Below, in pieces: positions 27,678 to 35,991 of a DNA stretch of 64,000 nucleotides; position 1 is the first letter of the stretch; every line of letters begins with the position of its first letter. Position numbers and translations under genes: made by a program. The notes under the pieces were generated by a model, which made no database searches, was not told where the DNA came from, and saw only the letters and a list, made by a program, of their open reading frames with translations. Origin of the DNA: Chloroflexi bacterium AL-N1 (lineage in GTDB: Bacteria > Chloroflexota > Chloroflexia > Chloroflexales > Roseiflexaceae); NCBI GenBank assembly GCA_013122435.1, contig WYDT01000010.1:1-64000 (forward strand), written 5' to 3'.

Positions 27678-29072
27678 TTACCATGCCTCTGCTTCACGAA
27701 CTGTTAGTCGCCGCCATACACTGCCAACAAGTCCAACCGCCCCCACCAAGAGGAGGAAGACTCCCATCAGAGATTGACGTTCATCTATTGTAGCCCGCAG
27801 TTCGCGAATCTGGTTCAGTTGGCTGGTAGCACCCAATGCCGCGAATTCCGCAGCAGCGCGATCAATTTCTGCGCGTGCCTGTGGATAACGCCATGTTTGA
27901 ACAAGTGTTGTGGCATTGCGAAGACGTGTTTCTGCTGCCACGCCGCGCTCAGCACGTTCGGCATATTCGGTAAGTACCTCATCTTGTTGTGTATCACCGA
28001 TAGCTGTATAGGCATTCTGCGCTTGTTGGATGAACCCTATCGCACCCGTAAAATCAGCCGACTCAAGTTTCGTACGTGCTTCTTCGGCCAGTTGTGTTGC
28101 ATTTTGGCCCTGTGTACTCCGTTCCATGAGCGCCTGTGCTTGCTCCAGCACGTCCGTCTGATCTGTGTTGCTCAACCACTCGATAGTTTGTTCCAGGTCT
28201 TGTTGTGCCTCGGTATAACGGCCCTGTTCCAGCATTGCTTCAATGGGTGAAAGGTCATATACGGTTAACGCATTACGACGGTATCCTCCCGCAAGATACT
28301 CCGGCAGCCATGCACGCCATTCCTGCTCTAGCGAGTCGGATGAAACACCAAAGGTACGTTCCAGCGATGAGCGATAACCACTACTACGGGCTGTGATCGT
28401 GATAAACTCACGTATTTTATCGAACGAATACTGTTCAACAAGAAAAGCTACAATGGAAAGACTCTGCGGATAGGTAATTTGTGCGTTGGTATAAAACGTA
28501 TCTCGATCATCAAGATCGCTCCAACGCACGAGGTTATCAGTATCTACAGTTGTTTGTAACAGCCGAATTTTTGCTTCAAGTTCGCGTGAAGGAAGCTCTA
28601 GATATTGAGCGATGCCCTCGTGAAACAGGACATTGAGCCGATCATCAGAAATATCCGACATTACAATATGTGATAGTTCGTGGCGAATGTTATTCTGGAT
28701 TTCATCGGGAGTTTGCTGCTCGGTTTGAGGGAGCACAACGACTACTTCGTTACGACGAAAGTCTGCGTGTGCTACCACCCCAGTAAAGTTGCGAGCTGCT
28801 GGATTGATTTCGTAATAGCGCTCAAGCGTAGGATAGAGCCGTAATGTGATAGGTGTATCAACGGAGTGGTCAAAGATGGCTGTTATCTCGTCGTAGATTG
28901 AGTCAACAAAATCGGCGTAGTATTCGGCTACTGGTTGATGACCCTCAACGTAGAGAATGGCAAAATTGTCGGTTCGTAGCTCACGCCAATCATCGGTAGA
29001 TTGTGCTAGCGTTGGTGGAGCAGCTATAAGCACCATGAGCATAGTGCACACGAGCACTAATAATCGCTTCAC
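27678..29072 (-). CDS. Secreted or membrane-anchored gluzincin-type metalloprotease (peptidase MA-like)
   Basis: 464 residues. A clear signal peptide (VKRLLVLVCTMLMVLIAAPPTLAQS) leads to a peptidase-MA-like domain with the zinc motif HELSH in NIRHELSHIVMSD and the downstream third-ligand region FHEGIAQYLELPSRE. A helical, TPR-like region follows (QGRYTEAQQDLEQTIEWLS, AEEARTKLESADFTGAIGFI) and a C-terminal membrane helix. The start is GTG 29072: CGGAGG is exactly 9 nt upstream, and the 14 codons before it that stay open have no such signal. It heads the minus-strand vWA/DUF58 cluster, suggesting it processes or is controlled by those envelope proteins. Confidence 0.83.
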   Translation of the reverse strand: MKRLLVLVCTMLMVLIAAPPTLAQSTDDWRELRTDNFAILYVEGHQPVAEYYADFVDSIYDEITAIFDHSVDTPITLRLYPTLERYYEINPAARNFTGVVAHADFRRNEVVVVLPQTEQQTPDEIQNNIRHELSHIVMSDISDDRLNVLFHEGIAQYLELPSRELEAKIRLLQTTVDTDNLVRWSDLDDRDTFYTNAQITYPQSLSIVAFLVEQYSFDKIREFITITARSSGYRSSLERTFGVSSDSLEQEWRAWLPEYLAGGYRRNALTVYDLSPIEAMLEQGRYTEAQQDLEQTIEWLSNTDQTDVLEQAQALMERSTQGQNATQLAEEARTKLESADFTGAIGFIQQAQNAYTAIGDTQQDEVLTEYAERAERGVAAETRLRNATTLVQTWRYPQARAEIDRAAAEFAALGATSQLNQIRELRATIDERQSLMGVFLLLVGAVGLVGSVWRRLTVREAEAW

Positions 29073-29250
29073 AAGCAACAGCCTCCGTATACTCCATCGG
29101 TATATGCTAAACACCTGTAAGTTGTATTCAGTGTGTACATAGACACTATATTTTCACAATTACATACTACGGTTATGTGTTGCATGAGTTTACCATAAGA
29201 TTATATACCATGCCTGAGATCGAGATGAGAGTTTCCAGATGAAGAAATGC

Positions 29251-29262
29251 CTATGGTATAAT
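29251..29262 (+). promoter_or_regulatory. Extended -10 promoter (CTATGGTATAAT)
   Basis: TGG precedes a perfect TATAAT (29257-29262), an extended -10; the -35 is weak. The same 12-mer recurs at 51591-51602 upstream of lspA. It would serve the small membrane protein at 29347. Confidence 0.55.
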
Positions 29263-29346
29263 AGAAAACGGTTAGGGCGCATTTTTGATATTTTGATAAC
29301 AGTTTACGTACCTTTTTGTATCGCGCCATACGAGTGGAGGAATTGC

Positions 29347-29733
29347 ATGGCATCTCAGTCTCGCGCGCAGCGTCGTCGTCATTCAGCGCGCCAGCAACAG
29401 CGATCTGGGCAGGGGAAGTCGCAATCAACGCAACCCGTCCAACAACCGACAACGGTTGTCGAAGAAGATTCCGATGTTGATGGTGTAATTCAGACAGCAG
29501 CATCCGTACCAGTTGCCCCCAGTATCGAGACACCTATGGAGCATCTGGCATCCGAGGCGAAACAGGAGGAACCAGTACGTTCTTCACGCCGTCGACGGTC
29601 ACGCCATATTCCTGAACCAATCGACTACAGTAAGGATTATGCTGCGATCCGTCGTGATTTGCGCTGGATTGTGTTATGGTCCAGTTTGATGCTCGTCTTG
29701 ATGGTCGGTCTGCGTTTCTCTGGTCTTCTGTGA
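29347..29733 (+). CDS. Small single-span membrane protein
   Basis: 128 residues; not a family I recognise. The N-terminal 100 residues are polar and very basic at the start (SRAQRRRHSARQQQR), then Gln/Val/Pro-rich, with a second basic patch SSRRRRSRH. A single hydrophobic helix near the C-terminus (WIVLWSSLMLVLMVGLRFSGLL) would make it tail-anchored with the basic domain in the cytoplasm. A strong ribosome binding site, GGAGGAA, fixes the ATG at 29347, well after an earlier in-frame ATG at 29239 that precedes the promoter. It lies 63 nt ahead of the WYL regulator gene. Confidence 0.75.
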   Translation: MASQSRAQRRRHSARQQQRSGQGKSQSTQPVQQPTTVVEEDSDVDGVIQTAASVPVAPSIETPMEHLASEAKQEEPVRSSRRRRSRHIPEPIDYSKDYAAIRRDLRWIVLWSSLMLVLMVGLRFSGLL

Positions 29734-29796
29734 TGTGCTCCATGGCATATCATAGACATAGGGAAGTTGGGTATTGATGGCACATTCTGATTGTGT

Positions 29797-30780
29797 ATGA
29801 TAGATCGCGTTCAAAGTAAAGCTGCACGTCTGCGTCGTATTGAGCACCGTCTTTACAATGTGCCCAATGGTATGCGTGTGATCGAATTGTCTGAGTACTG
29901 CGGAGTTGACCGACGAACAATCTACCGCGACTTGATGACACTCCACGATATGGGAGTTCCGGTATGGGAACATGCCGGGCGTTATGGCATTAATCGTGAG
30001 ACCTATCTTTCAACAGTGCGCCTCAATCTTAACGAAACTATCGCGCTCTTTTTTGCAGTACGTTTGCTAGCGCATCACAGCGATGAACATAACCCCCATG
30101 TGGTTTCGGCTCTAAGTAAACTTGCCACAGGTTTGCCCGATGCGACTATCTCAGGACATATTGCACAGGCAGCTGAAGAGATTCGTACGCGTCCCCTACG
30201 AGATGGCTATGTGCGTGTGTTCGAGGCACTCACGCGTGGTTGGGCTGATCGTAAGCGGGTCTCCATCCAGTACCGTTCAGCTGACGGGAAGTTGACTGAG
30301 CGCGTTATCTGCCCCTATTTTTTAGAAGTCGCACGACGCGAGCCGGGTGCTTATGTGATTGCATATGATGATCTGCGTGGCGCACTGCGTACGTTTAAGA
30401 TTGAGCGTATCAATGATGCGGAGTTGCTTGATAATTCGTACGATATTCCTGCTGATTTTGACCCTCATGTGCATCTTTCGTCTTCGTGGGGTGTTATGGA
30501 TGAGCCAGAGGTTGAGGTGCAATTGCGTTTTTCAGCGTCGGTTGCCCATCGTGTAGAGGAAAGCCGCTGGCATCACAGCCAACAAGTGAGGACATTAGAT
30601 GATGGTGGGTGTGAAGTTGTGATGCGTGTGAACGGTATTCGAGAGATTCGGATGTGGGTGCTTGGCTGGGGTAGTGATGTCGAAGTCCTCGCTCCTGATG
30701 AATTGCGCCAGGAGGTCTACGAACATGTACAACGAATGCTGCAACGGTATGCGATGACTGATCAGGCATATGAAAAATAG
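29797..30780 (+). CDS. WYL-domain transcriptional regulator with N-terminal HTH
   Basis: 327-residue DNA-binding regulator. An N-terminal winged helix (RLYNVPNGMRVIELSEYCGVDRRTIYRDLMTLHDMGVPVW) of the HTH_11 type is followed by a WYL domain (about 135-220: TRGWADRKRVSIQYRSADGK...VCPYFLEVARREPGAYVIAYDD) and a WCX C-terminal domain. WYL domains bind nucleic-acid or nucleotide ligands and are common in stress and defence regulators. In-frame TTG at 29791 is possible; ATG 29797 is chosen. There is no defence system beside it, so its targets are unknown. A 9-bp hairpin follows the stop. Confidence 0.9.
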   Translation: MIDRVQSKAARLRRIEHRLYNVPNGMRVIELSEYCGVDRRTIYRDLMTLHDMGVPVWEHAGRYGINRETYLSTVRLNLNETIALFFAVRLLAHHSDEHNPHVVSALSKLATGLPDATISGHIAQAAEEIRTRPLRDGYVRVFEALTRGWADRKRVSIQYRSADGKLTERVICPYFLEVARREPGAYVIAYDDLRGALRTFKIERINDAELLDNSYDIPADFDPHVHLSSSWGVMDEPEVEVQLRFSASVAHRVEESRWHHSQQVRTLDDGGCEVVMRVNGIREIRMWVLGWGSDVEVLAPDELRQEVYEHVQRMLQRYAMTDQAYEK

Positions 30781-30801
30781 GGGTATGATCATTCATACCC
30801 C
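30775..30801 (-). terminator. Terminator of the rplU-rpmA-rpmE transcript
   Basis: GGGGTATGA (30780-30788) pairs with TCATACCCC (30793-30801) around a 4-base loop. Read on the minus strand the stem is followed by TATTTTTC, a typical terminator; on the plus strand there is no T run. It may also limit read-through from the WYL gene. Confidence 0.75.
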
Positions 30802-30828
30802 GGAATGCATCAGCAACGCTACAAAAGA

Positions 30829-31200
30829 CTATTGCTCTTCTGCAAGTTGCTCATCCTGAATTTCTGTCTGATCCGCAGTCTGACCTTCTGGTTGCCCTTC
30901 CCCTTCTTCGCCGTACAGTTCTTGGTACAAACTGGGCTTCTTGGGATCTGGCTTGCTCCGCTCTTCACGGCGACGGGCAGCAGTCTCCTGCTTTGTTTGG
31001 GCTGATTGCAATCGACGCATGAAGCGGTCAACCTGTCCGGCGGTATCAATGATACGCTGTTCACCTGTGTAGAATGGATGCGTTCCTGACCAGACGTCTA
31101 CATTCAGGCGTGGCTTGGTTGATCGGACTTTCATCACAAGTTCGCCGTTGCAGTAGACTTCAGCTTCAGGATATGTTTTAGGATGGATGTCTTTTTTCAC
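30829..31200 (-). CDS. rpmE: 50S ribosomal protein L31 with acidic C-terminal extension
   Basis: Ribosomal protein L31, found at the bridge between subunits. The first about 70 residues are canonical (KKDIHPKTYPEAEVYCNGELVM, then VDVWSGTHPFYTGEQRIIDTAGQVDRFMRR). Only one cysteine is present, so it is a zinc-free (C-minus-like) form. The protein continues about 50 residues beyond the usual end with a Lys/Arg then Glu/Gln-rich tail. Start: GTG at 31200, 10 nt after AGGAG; an in-frame TTG 6 nt earlier is too close to it. Third gene of the rplU-rpmA-rpmE operon. Confidence 0.92.
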   Translation of the reverse strand: MKKDIHPKTYPEAEVYCNGELVMKVRSTKPRLNVDVWSGTHPFYTGEQRIIDTAGQVDRFMRRLQSAQTKQETAARRREERSKPDPKKPSLYQELYGEEGEGQPEGQTADQTEIQDEQLAEEQ

Positions 31201-31213
31201 GATCAACTATCTC

Positions 31214-31480
31214 CTACGACTGCTCGGTGATGGCGTAGACGCTCACCTTTTTCTGAGTACGGCTGTATGGCTCAAACTTTACAACACCATCAATTTTGGC
31301 GTAAATGGTGTGATCGCGTCCCAGTCCGACATTATTCCCGGGCTTAATCTTTGTTCCGCGTTGACGTATAATGATCGAGCCAGGTTGCACTTTTTCACCA
31401 CCGTAGCGCTTGACGCCAAGATATTTTGGTTTGCTGTCACGCCCGTTACGTGAACTACCTACACCTTTCTTATGAGCCAT
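31214..31480 (-). CDS. rpmA: 50S ribosomal protein L27
   Basis: L27 reaches the peptidyl-transferase centre with its N-terminal tail. The 88 residues begin [20 protein letters not shown], without the cleavable N-terminal extension seen in Firmicutes. [18 protein letters not shown] and [17 protein letters not shown] are canonical. It lies 32 nt after rplU and 13 nt before rpmE; the stop codon region overlaps the rpmE ribosome binding site, so coupling is likely. Confidence 0.97.
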   Translation of the reverse strand: MAHKKGVGSSRNGRDSKPKYLGVKRYGGEKVQPGSIIIRQRGTKIKPGNNVGLGRDHTIYAKIDGVVKFEPYSRTQKKVSVYAITEQS

Positions 31481-31512
31481 GGTATTCTCCCTATATTTCT
31501 ATGGAGTCATAT

Positions 31513-31884
31513 TTATTCGTCAGTTTCAGTCTCGGCTGGTTTACTCTTTTTGCTGCGTGTTTTTGGTTTTTCTGTCTGTCCAACAATGTGATCAATGGTT
31601 ATCCGTGTGTGTCCCTGACGATGTCCTGTACGTCGACGATAGCGTTTTTTGTTTTTGTACTTAAAAACAATGATTTTCTTGTCTTTACCATCTCCGAGTA
31701 CGGTAGCTACGACTTTCGCATCAGCGACGAGTGGATTTCCAACTTTGGTTTCTTCCCCACCAATAAAGAGTACTTCATTTAACTCAATTTGGCTGCCAGG
31801 CTCGGCATCTAACAAGGCAATATTGACTTGTTGGCCTTCTTCTACGCGATATTGCATACCGCGATCTCGAATTATAGCATACAC
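31513..31884 (-). CDS. rplU: 50S ribosomal protein L21
   Basis: L21 binds 23S rRNA in the large subunit. 123 residues: YAIIRDRGMQYRVEEGQ, the central VGNPLVADAKVVATVLGDGKDKKIIVFKYKNKKRYRRRTGHRQ and a Lys/Glu-rich tail. The start is GTG 31884, preceded by AAGGAG; the frame open upstream to 31935 lies in the leader and is not coding. First gene of the operon with rpmA and rpmE, driven by a consensus promoter and preceded by a terminator-like hairpin in the leader. Confidence 0.97.
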   Translation of the reverse strand: MYAIIRDRGMQYRVEEGQQVNIALLDAEPGSQIELNEVLFIGGEETKVGNPLVADAKVVATVLGDGKDKKIIVFKYKNKKRYRRRTGHRQGHTRITIDHIVGQTEKPKTRSKKSKPAETETDE

Positions 31885-31912
31885 TGCACCACTCCTTGGG
31901 CAACTTAACACG

Positions 31913-31940
31913 AAAAAAGAGAGTGGCGCATCCACCCTCT
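31913..31940 (-). terminator. Attenuator hairpin in the rplU leader
   Basis: On the minus strand AGAGGGTGG (31940-31932) pairs with CCACTCTCT (31926-31918), with one G-T pair, then six T. It lies about 20-45 nt after the predicted transcription start and about 30 nt before the rplU start codon, so it is a leader terminator. L21 autoregulatory leaders are known in other phyla; whether this one is homologous is unproved. Confidence 0.7.
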
Positions 31941-31966
31941 GAATGCTTATTTTGTATCAGCCCCAG

Positions 31967-31995
31967 ATTATAACAAAGCCAAAAGAACCTGTCAA
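31967..31995 (-). promoter_or_regulatory. Consensus sigma-70 promoter for rplU-rpmA-rpmE
   Basis: Minus strand: perfect TTGACA (31995-31990), 17-bp spacer, perfect TATAAT (31972-31967). The only full-consensus promoter I found in the window. Confidence 0.85.
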
Positions 31996-31997
31996 AC

Positions 31998-32027
31998 GCG
32001 GTTAACATAATAACCTTTGTTAACCGC
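31998..32027 (-). terminator. Inverted repeat after metH, abutting the rplU promoter
   Basis: GCGGTTAAC (31998-32006) and GTTAACCGC (32019-32027) form a perfect 9-bp stem with a 12-nt loop, 12 nt after the metH stop. The T run is poor. It ends 2 bp from the rplU -35 hexamer, so a role as operator is also possible. Confidence 0.5.
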
Positions 32028-32038
32028 ATGGTTTCCTA

Positions 32039-35000
32039 CTAACTTACTTCAGCCACGTCTTCCTCTGCCCGTTCACGTGCAGAGCCAATCGAGAAGTACT
32101 TGGCTTCGGGATGGTGCACGACAATGGCGGCAGTACTCTGTTCTGGGGTGAGTTGGAAGGCATCGGTGAGTTCCAAACCAATCTGATCTGCTGGGAGCAC
32201 CTGGAACAGCTTGGCATGTTCTTCCAGATCTGGGCAGGCTGGGTACCCCCACGAGTAGCGTTTGCCACGGCCATTTTTTAACCCCAGCCCCTGCTGCACC
32301 ACACGATTGGTATACTCGGCAAGCGCTTCAGCAAGGGATACACCCAAACCATGAATATAGTAGGATCGACTGTAATCTGCCTGTGCCTGTAGTTCTTCCG
32401 TAAATTCGTCGACACGCTGCCCCATTGTGACAATCTGCAGGGCCACCACATCGAATTCGCCCGAGTCAACTGAACGGAAGTAGTCTGAAATACATAATCG
32501 TTCGCGTTCTGGTTGCCGAGGGAAGATAAAGCGTGTCAGTTGCTTTTGGCGATTCGTGGGGTCATATACAATCAGATCGTGATTGTGCGATTGTACCGGA
32601 TAATACCCATACACCACTTGTGGCTCAAGCCAGCCGTCCCGCTCGGCTTCGCGCACCAAATCACGCACCATCGTATCAAATTCAGCTTTCAGTTTGTCCC
32701 ATTCAGCACCTTTAGCGTTTTTTGCGCCCCATTGCAGGCGGTAGTGGGCATTACGATCCATGCAATCCACCACATCCTGCAGCTTGATACGAGTCACGAC
32801 TTGTGGCCCCCAGAAGGGTGGTGTGGGTACTGGTACATCGCGACGCACATCTGAACGCACCTGCTTACCGGACTGACTTGCTCTACCAAGATCGGCGAGC
32901 GCAACCCGCCCACGTTGTTTTTCGTACAGCACTCCGGCGGCATCGATTTTGGTTTGATGCACAAAGGTTGCGTTTACTTCTGGATCTGACAGTTTATCCA
33001 TCGTCTCCAGACCTTCAAACGCATCCTTACAGTAGAAGACACCTGCTTCGTACGGTTCTTCTTCTTCGATGAACGAAATACGTTGACCATACTGCTTATT
33101 GATGGCAGCCCCACCAACCAGCACTGGGAATGACAGACCGCGTCGGTGCAACTCTTGTACACACAGTGGCATCTGTTTTGAGGTACTGACGAGCAATGCG
33201 GATAGCCCGATAGCATCGGCATCTACCTCAAGTGCTTTTTCGATAATCGTGTTAACTGGAACTTGCTTCCCAAGATCGTAGACGGTGTAGCCATTATTGG
33301 AAAGAATTGTGTTTACCAGGTTTTTGCCGATATCGTGAACATCGCCATATACTGTGGCGAGAACAACCTTCCCTTTAGTTGAGCCTTCGAGCTTATCAAG
33401 ATAGTTTTCGAGATGGGCAACCGATTTCTTCATGACTTCAGCACTCTGGAGCACAAAGGGCAGAATAAGTTTACCCGCACCAAAGAGATCACCGACTTCT
33501 TTCATTGCTGGCAGAAGCACGGTGTTCAGAATATCGATGGATGCCTCACCATTCGGTGTGCTCTGGGCCTCAGGATTTGAGATCTGCTTGGCAGCTTCAT
33601 CATCAAGCTGTAAACCCCGCTCAGCCAGACGTTTATTCATCGCCTCGTCGATATCAGCCTCAACACCTTCTTTTTTTCGGTGCAAAATCTTCCAGTGAAC
33701 CCGTTCTTCGACGGTCATTCCTTCGGTTGGATCAATTCTGGTATCTGTTGGGGTTGCTTCATTTTCTTCATAGAATTGAATAAACCGTGCCAGTGCATCT
33801 TCATCAGTGTTGAAAATGAGATCCTCACACACTTTGAGCTGCTCAGGGGGGATCTCGGCGTATGGTGTGATGTGGGCCGGGTTGATGATGGCCATATCCA
33901 GACCTGCTTCGACGGCATGCTTGAGAAACACCGAGTTGAGTGCAGCACGTGCATGCGGAGCGACACCAAAACTTAGATTTGAGACACCCAGGGTGGTGAA
34001 GCACCCTGGAACCCCTTGTTTAACGGCGCGAATACCATCGATTGTTTCGATAGCTGCACGTCGTAATTCTTCTTGTCCGGTGGTGATCGGGAAGGTTAAG
34101 ACATCGTAGATAAGGGCTTCATTAGGGACGCCAAAGTCTTCGTTCGCAATCTGTGAGAGACGTTTGGCAATCTCTAGTTTACGCTCTGCGGTGTGGGCCA
34201 TGCCTTCTTCATCAATCGTCATCGCCACCGTGGCAGCCCCATAGCGTGCGACAAGTGGCATAGTGCGGTCGATCTTGTCACCGCGGCCACCCTCAAGCGA
34301 AACGGAGTTCACAATCGCACGACCTGGATAGTTTTCCAGAGAAGCTTTGAGGACATCAGCTTCGGTTGTGTCGATGACGAGTGGCAGCTCTATATTCATC
34401 GTGAGTTTCTTCTGGAGCGTGAGCATCTGTTCTTTTTCGTCTGCTCGTTCTGTCATGGCAACACAGACATCCAGCATATGCGAGCCGCTATCGACTTGAT
34501 CTTGGGCAATTCCCAGCACACCGTCATAGTCATTGTTAAGCATCAGGCGTTTGACTTTGCGTGAACCAAGGGTGTTCACACGTTCTCCAATCATGGTCAG
34601 TGTGCCTTCTTGTCGTAATGCAGAGGCTTTGATACCGCTTGATGCACTAGGGATGTACTCGATCTCACGCGGTGTAGGTTGTCGATCAACTCCCACAACA
34701 GAACGTAGTCGTTGGATATGGTCTGGTTTTGTCCCACAACAACCACCCACGACATTCACGCCATATTGATTCACAAATTCGCCAAGAATCGTCGCAAACG
34801 GTTCTGGCTCCATTGGATAGACGGTTTCACCATCGACTTCGAGCGGCAGTCCGGCGTTAGGAATGCACGATATAGGCAGGCGCGAGTGTCTGCACAGATA
34901 CTCAATTGCTTCACGCATGTGTTCGGGTCCGGTGGAGCAGTTGAGGCCAATCACATCAACCGGCATGGCTTCGAGTGTGGCGATCACCGCTGGGATTTCG

Positions 35001-35638
35001 GTTCCTAGCAACATACGACCTGATAAATCCAAAAAGATCTGTGCTTGAACAGCCACATCGGGTCGCTTCACTTCCTCTTTGGCACGACGGATACCGTCCA
35101 GTGCCGCCTTAACTTCCAGAATATCTACGCTGGTCTCAACCAGCAAGACATCTACGCCTCCTTCAATCAACGCGATGGCTTGCTCACGAAAAATCTCCGA
35201 CAGTTCATCAAAGGTGATATCAGAGAGAGCCGGATCATCGGAAGAGGGGAGTTTGCCTGTTGGCCCCATTGAGCCAGCCACATATCGTGGTCGTCCATCT
35301 TTTGCGGTGTGACGATCCGCAGATCGGCGTGCCAGTTGGGCTGCTGCGACATTGATTTCGTGCGTTCGGTCTGCCAATCCCCATTCTTCTAAACGCAGGC
35401 GCGTGGATTGGAATGTATTGGTCTCAACAACATCTGCGCCAATTTCAAAGAAAGAATTATGAATCTGCTCGATCACATCAGGGCGCGTGATAACGAGATA
35501 GTCACGGTTTCCGTTGGTTGGCTCTCCACCATAATCTTCTGCTGTTAAATTGAATAAGTCGATACTCGTGCCCATAGCACCGTCAAAAATAAGAACGTTA
35601 TGGGCTAATGCTTCACGATAGGTAGGTTTGTACGTCAC
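32039..35638 (-). CDS. metH: Cobalamin-dependent methionine synthase
   Basis: Transfers the methyl group of 5-methyltetrahydrofolate to homocysteine through methylcobalamin. All four modules are present in 1199 residues: homocysteine domain (FDGAMGTSI at the start, zinc cysteines in GLNCSTGPEH and VVGGCCGTK near 298), pterin domain (TMIGERVNTLGSRK), cobalamin cap and B12 domain with the lower-ligand His768 in DVHDIGKNLVNTI, and the SAM-dependent reactivation domain ending about 1190 (GLGLKNGRGKRYSWGYPACPDL, core only). The start is GTG 35638 with GAGGT 5-6 nt upstream. Transcription is controlled by a SAM-I riboswitch 95 nt upstream, a direct feedback loop. Confidence 0.97.
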   Translation of the reverse strand: MTYKPTYREALAHNVLIFDGAMGTSIDLFNLTAEDYGGEPTNGNRDYLVITRPDVIEQIHNSFFEIGADVVETNTFQSTRLRLEEWGLADRTHEINVAAAQLARRSADRHTAKDGRPRYVAGSMGPTGKLPSSDDPALSDITFDELSEIFREQAIALIEGGVDVLLVETSVDILEVKAALDGIRRAKEEVKRPDVAVQAQIFLDLSGRMLLGTEIPAVIATLEAMPVDVIGLNCSTGPEHMREAIEYLCRHSRLPISCIPNAGLPLEVDGETVYPMEPEPFATILGEFVNQYGVNVVGGCCGTKPDHIQRLRSVVGVDRQPTPREIEYIPSASSGIKASALRQEGTLTMIGERVNTLGSRKVKRLMLNNDYDGVLGIAQDQVDSGSHMLDVCVAMTERADEKEQMLTLQKKLTMNIELPLVIDTTEADVLKASLENYPGRAIVNSVSLEGGRGDKIDRTMPLVARYGAATVAMTIDEEGMAHTAERKLEIAKRLSQIANEDFGVPNEALIYDVLTFPITTGQEELRRAAIETIDGIRAVKQGVPGCFTTLGVSNLSFGVAPHARAALNSVFLKHAVEAGLDMAIINPAHITPYAEIPPEQLKVCEDLIFNTDEDALARFIQFYEENEATPTDTRIDPTEGMTVEERVHWKILHRKKEGVEADIDEAMNKRLAERGLQLDDEAAKQISNPEAQSTPNGEASIDILNTVLLPAMKEVGDLFGAGKLILPFVLQSAEVMKKSVAHLENYLDKLEGSTKGKVVLATVYGDVHDIGKNLVNTILSNNGYTVYDLGKQVPVNTIIEKALEVDADAIGLSALLVSTSKQMPLCVQELHRRGLSFPVLVGGAAINKQYGQRISFIEEEEPYEAGVFYCKDAFEGLETMDKLSDPEVNATFVHQTKIDAAGVLYEKQRGRVALADLGRASQSGKQVRSDVRRDVPVPTPPFWGPQVVTRIKLQDVVDCMDRNAHYRLQWGAKNAKGAEWDKLKAEFDTMVRDLVREAERDGWLEPQVVYGYYPVQSHNHDLIVYDPTNRQKQLTRFIFPRQPERERLCISDYFRSVDSGEFDVVALQIVTMGQRVDEFTEELQAQADYSRSYYIHGLGVSLAEALAEYTNRVVQQGLGLKNGRGKRYSWGYPACPDLEEHAKLFQVLPADQIGLELTDAFQLTPEQSTAAIVVHHPEAKYFSIGSARERAEEDVAEVS

Positions 35639-35731
35639 TTGGTACCTCAGATGTGTAGTAAAAACTATGCCTCATTTACTATTTTGCTTCATATTGTTAA
35701 TCGTTGAGTTGTTATATCTCTCTGGTTGCTC

Positions 35732-35759
35732 AAAAAAATCCCCACGTGCTGACGTGAGG
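35732..35759 (-). terminator. Rho-independent terminator of the SAM riboswitch
   Basis: Minus strand CCTCACGT pairs with ACGTGGGG around a 4-nt loop, then seven T after one A. It lies between the SAM aptamer and metH and is the expression platform. Confidence 0.85.
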
Positions 35760-35777
35760 ACTTCCATATCTTCATCG

Positions 35778-35873
35778 CCCATCTTTCAGCTTACGCTGCC
35801 GGAGTTAGCACCTTCCCAATAAAAAGGGGTTGCCGGGGCTTCGTTGGGTCGGTCCCTCTGCCCCTCTGGATGA
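35778..35873 (-). ncRNA. SAM-I (S-box) riboswitch aptamer upstream of metH
   Basis: The minus strand carries the S-box core: P1 CTCATC (35873-35868) pairing with GATGGG (35783-35778), then CAGAGGGGCAGAGGGACC, the GCCCCGGCAACCCC block and GGTGCTAACTCCGGC, ending GCTGAAAGATGGG. These match the conserved internal loops of SAM-I aptamers. With SAM bound, the downstream terminator forms and metH is off. Confidence 0.95.
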
Positions 35874-35892
35874 GTTTTCACCAATTAATAGC

Positions 35893-35921
35893 AGTATAAC
35901 AGGCGACAATACGGGTGTCAA
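35893..35921 (-). promoter_or_regulatory. Sigma-70 promoter of the metH riboswitch transcript
   Basis: Minus strand TTGACA (35921-35916), 17-bp spacer, TATACT (35898-35893). The start would fall about 10 nt before the aptamer. Confidence 0.8.
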
Positions 35922-35991
35922 TGCAATGGAGATGAGGTTTGGATCATTCCTGTTTATTTGCTATACATAAAATAATAGCCTCATTGTTAGG

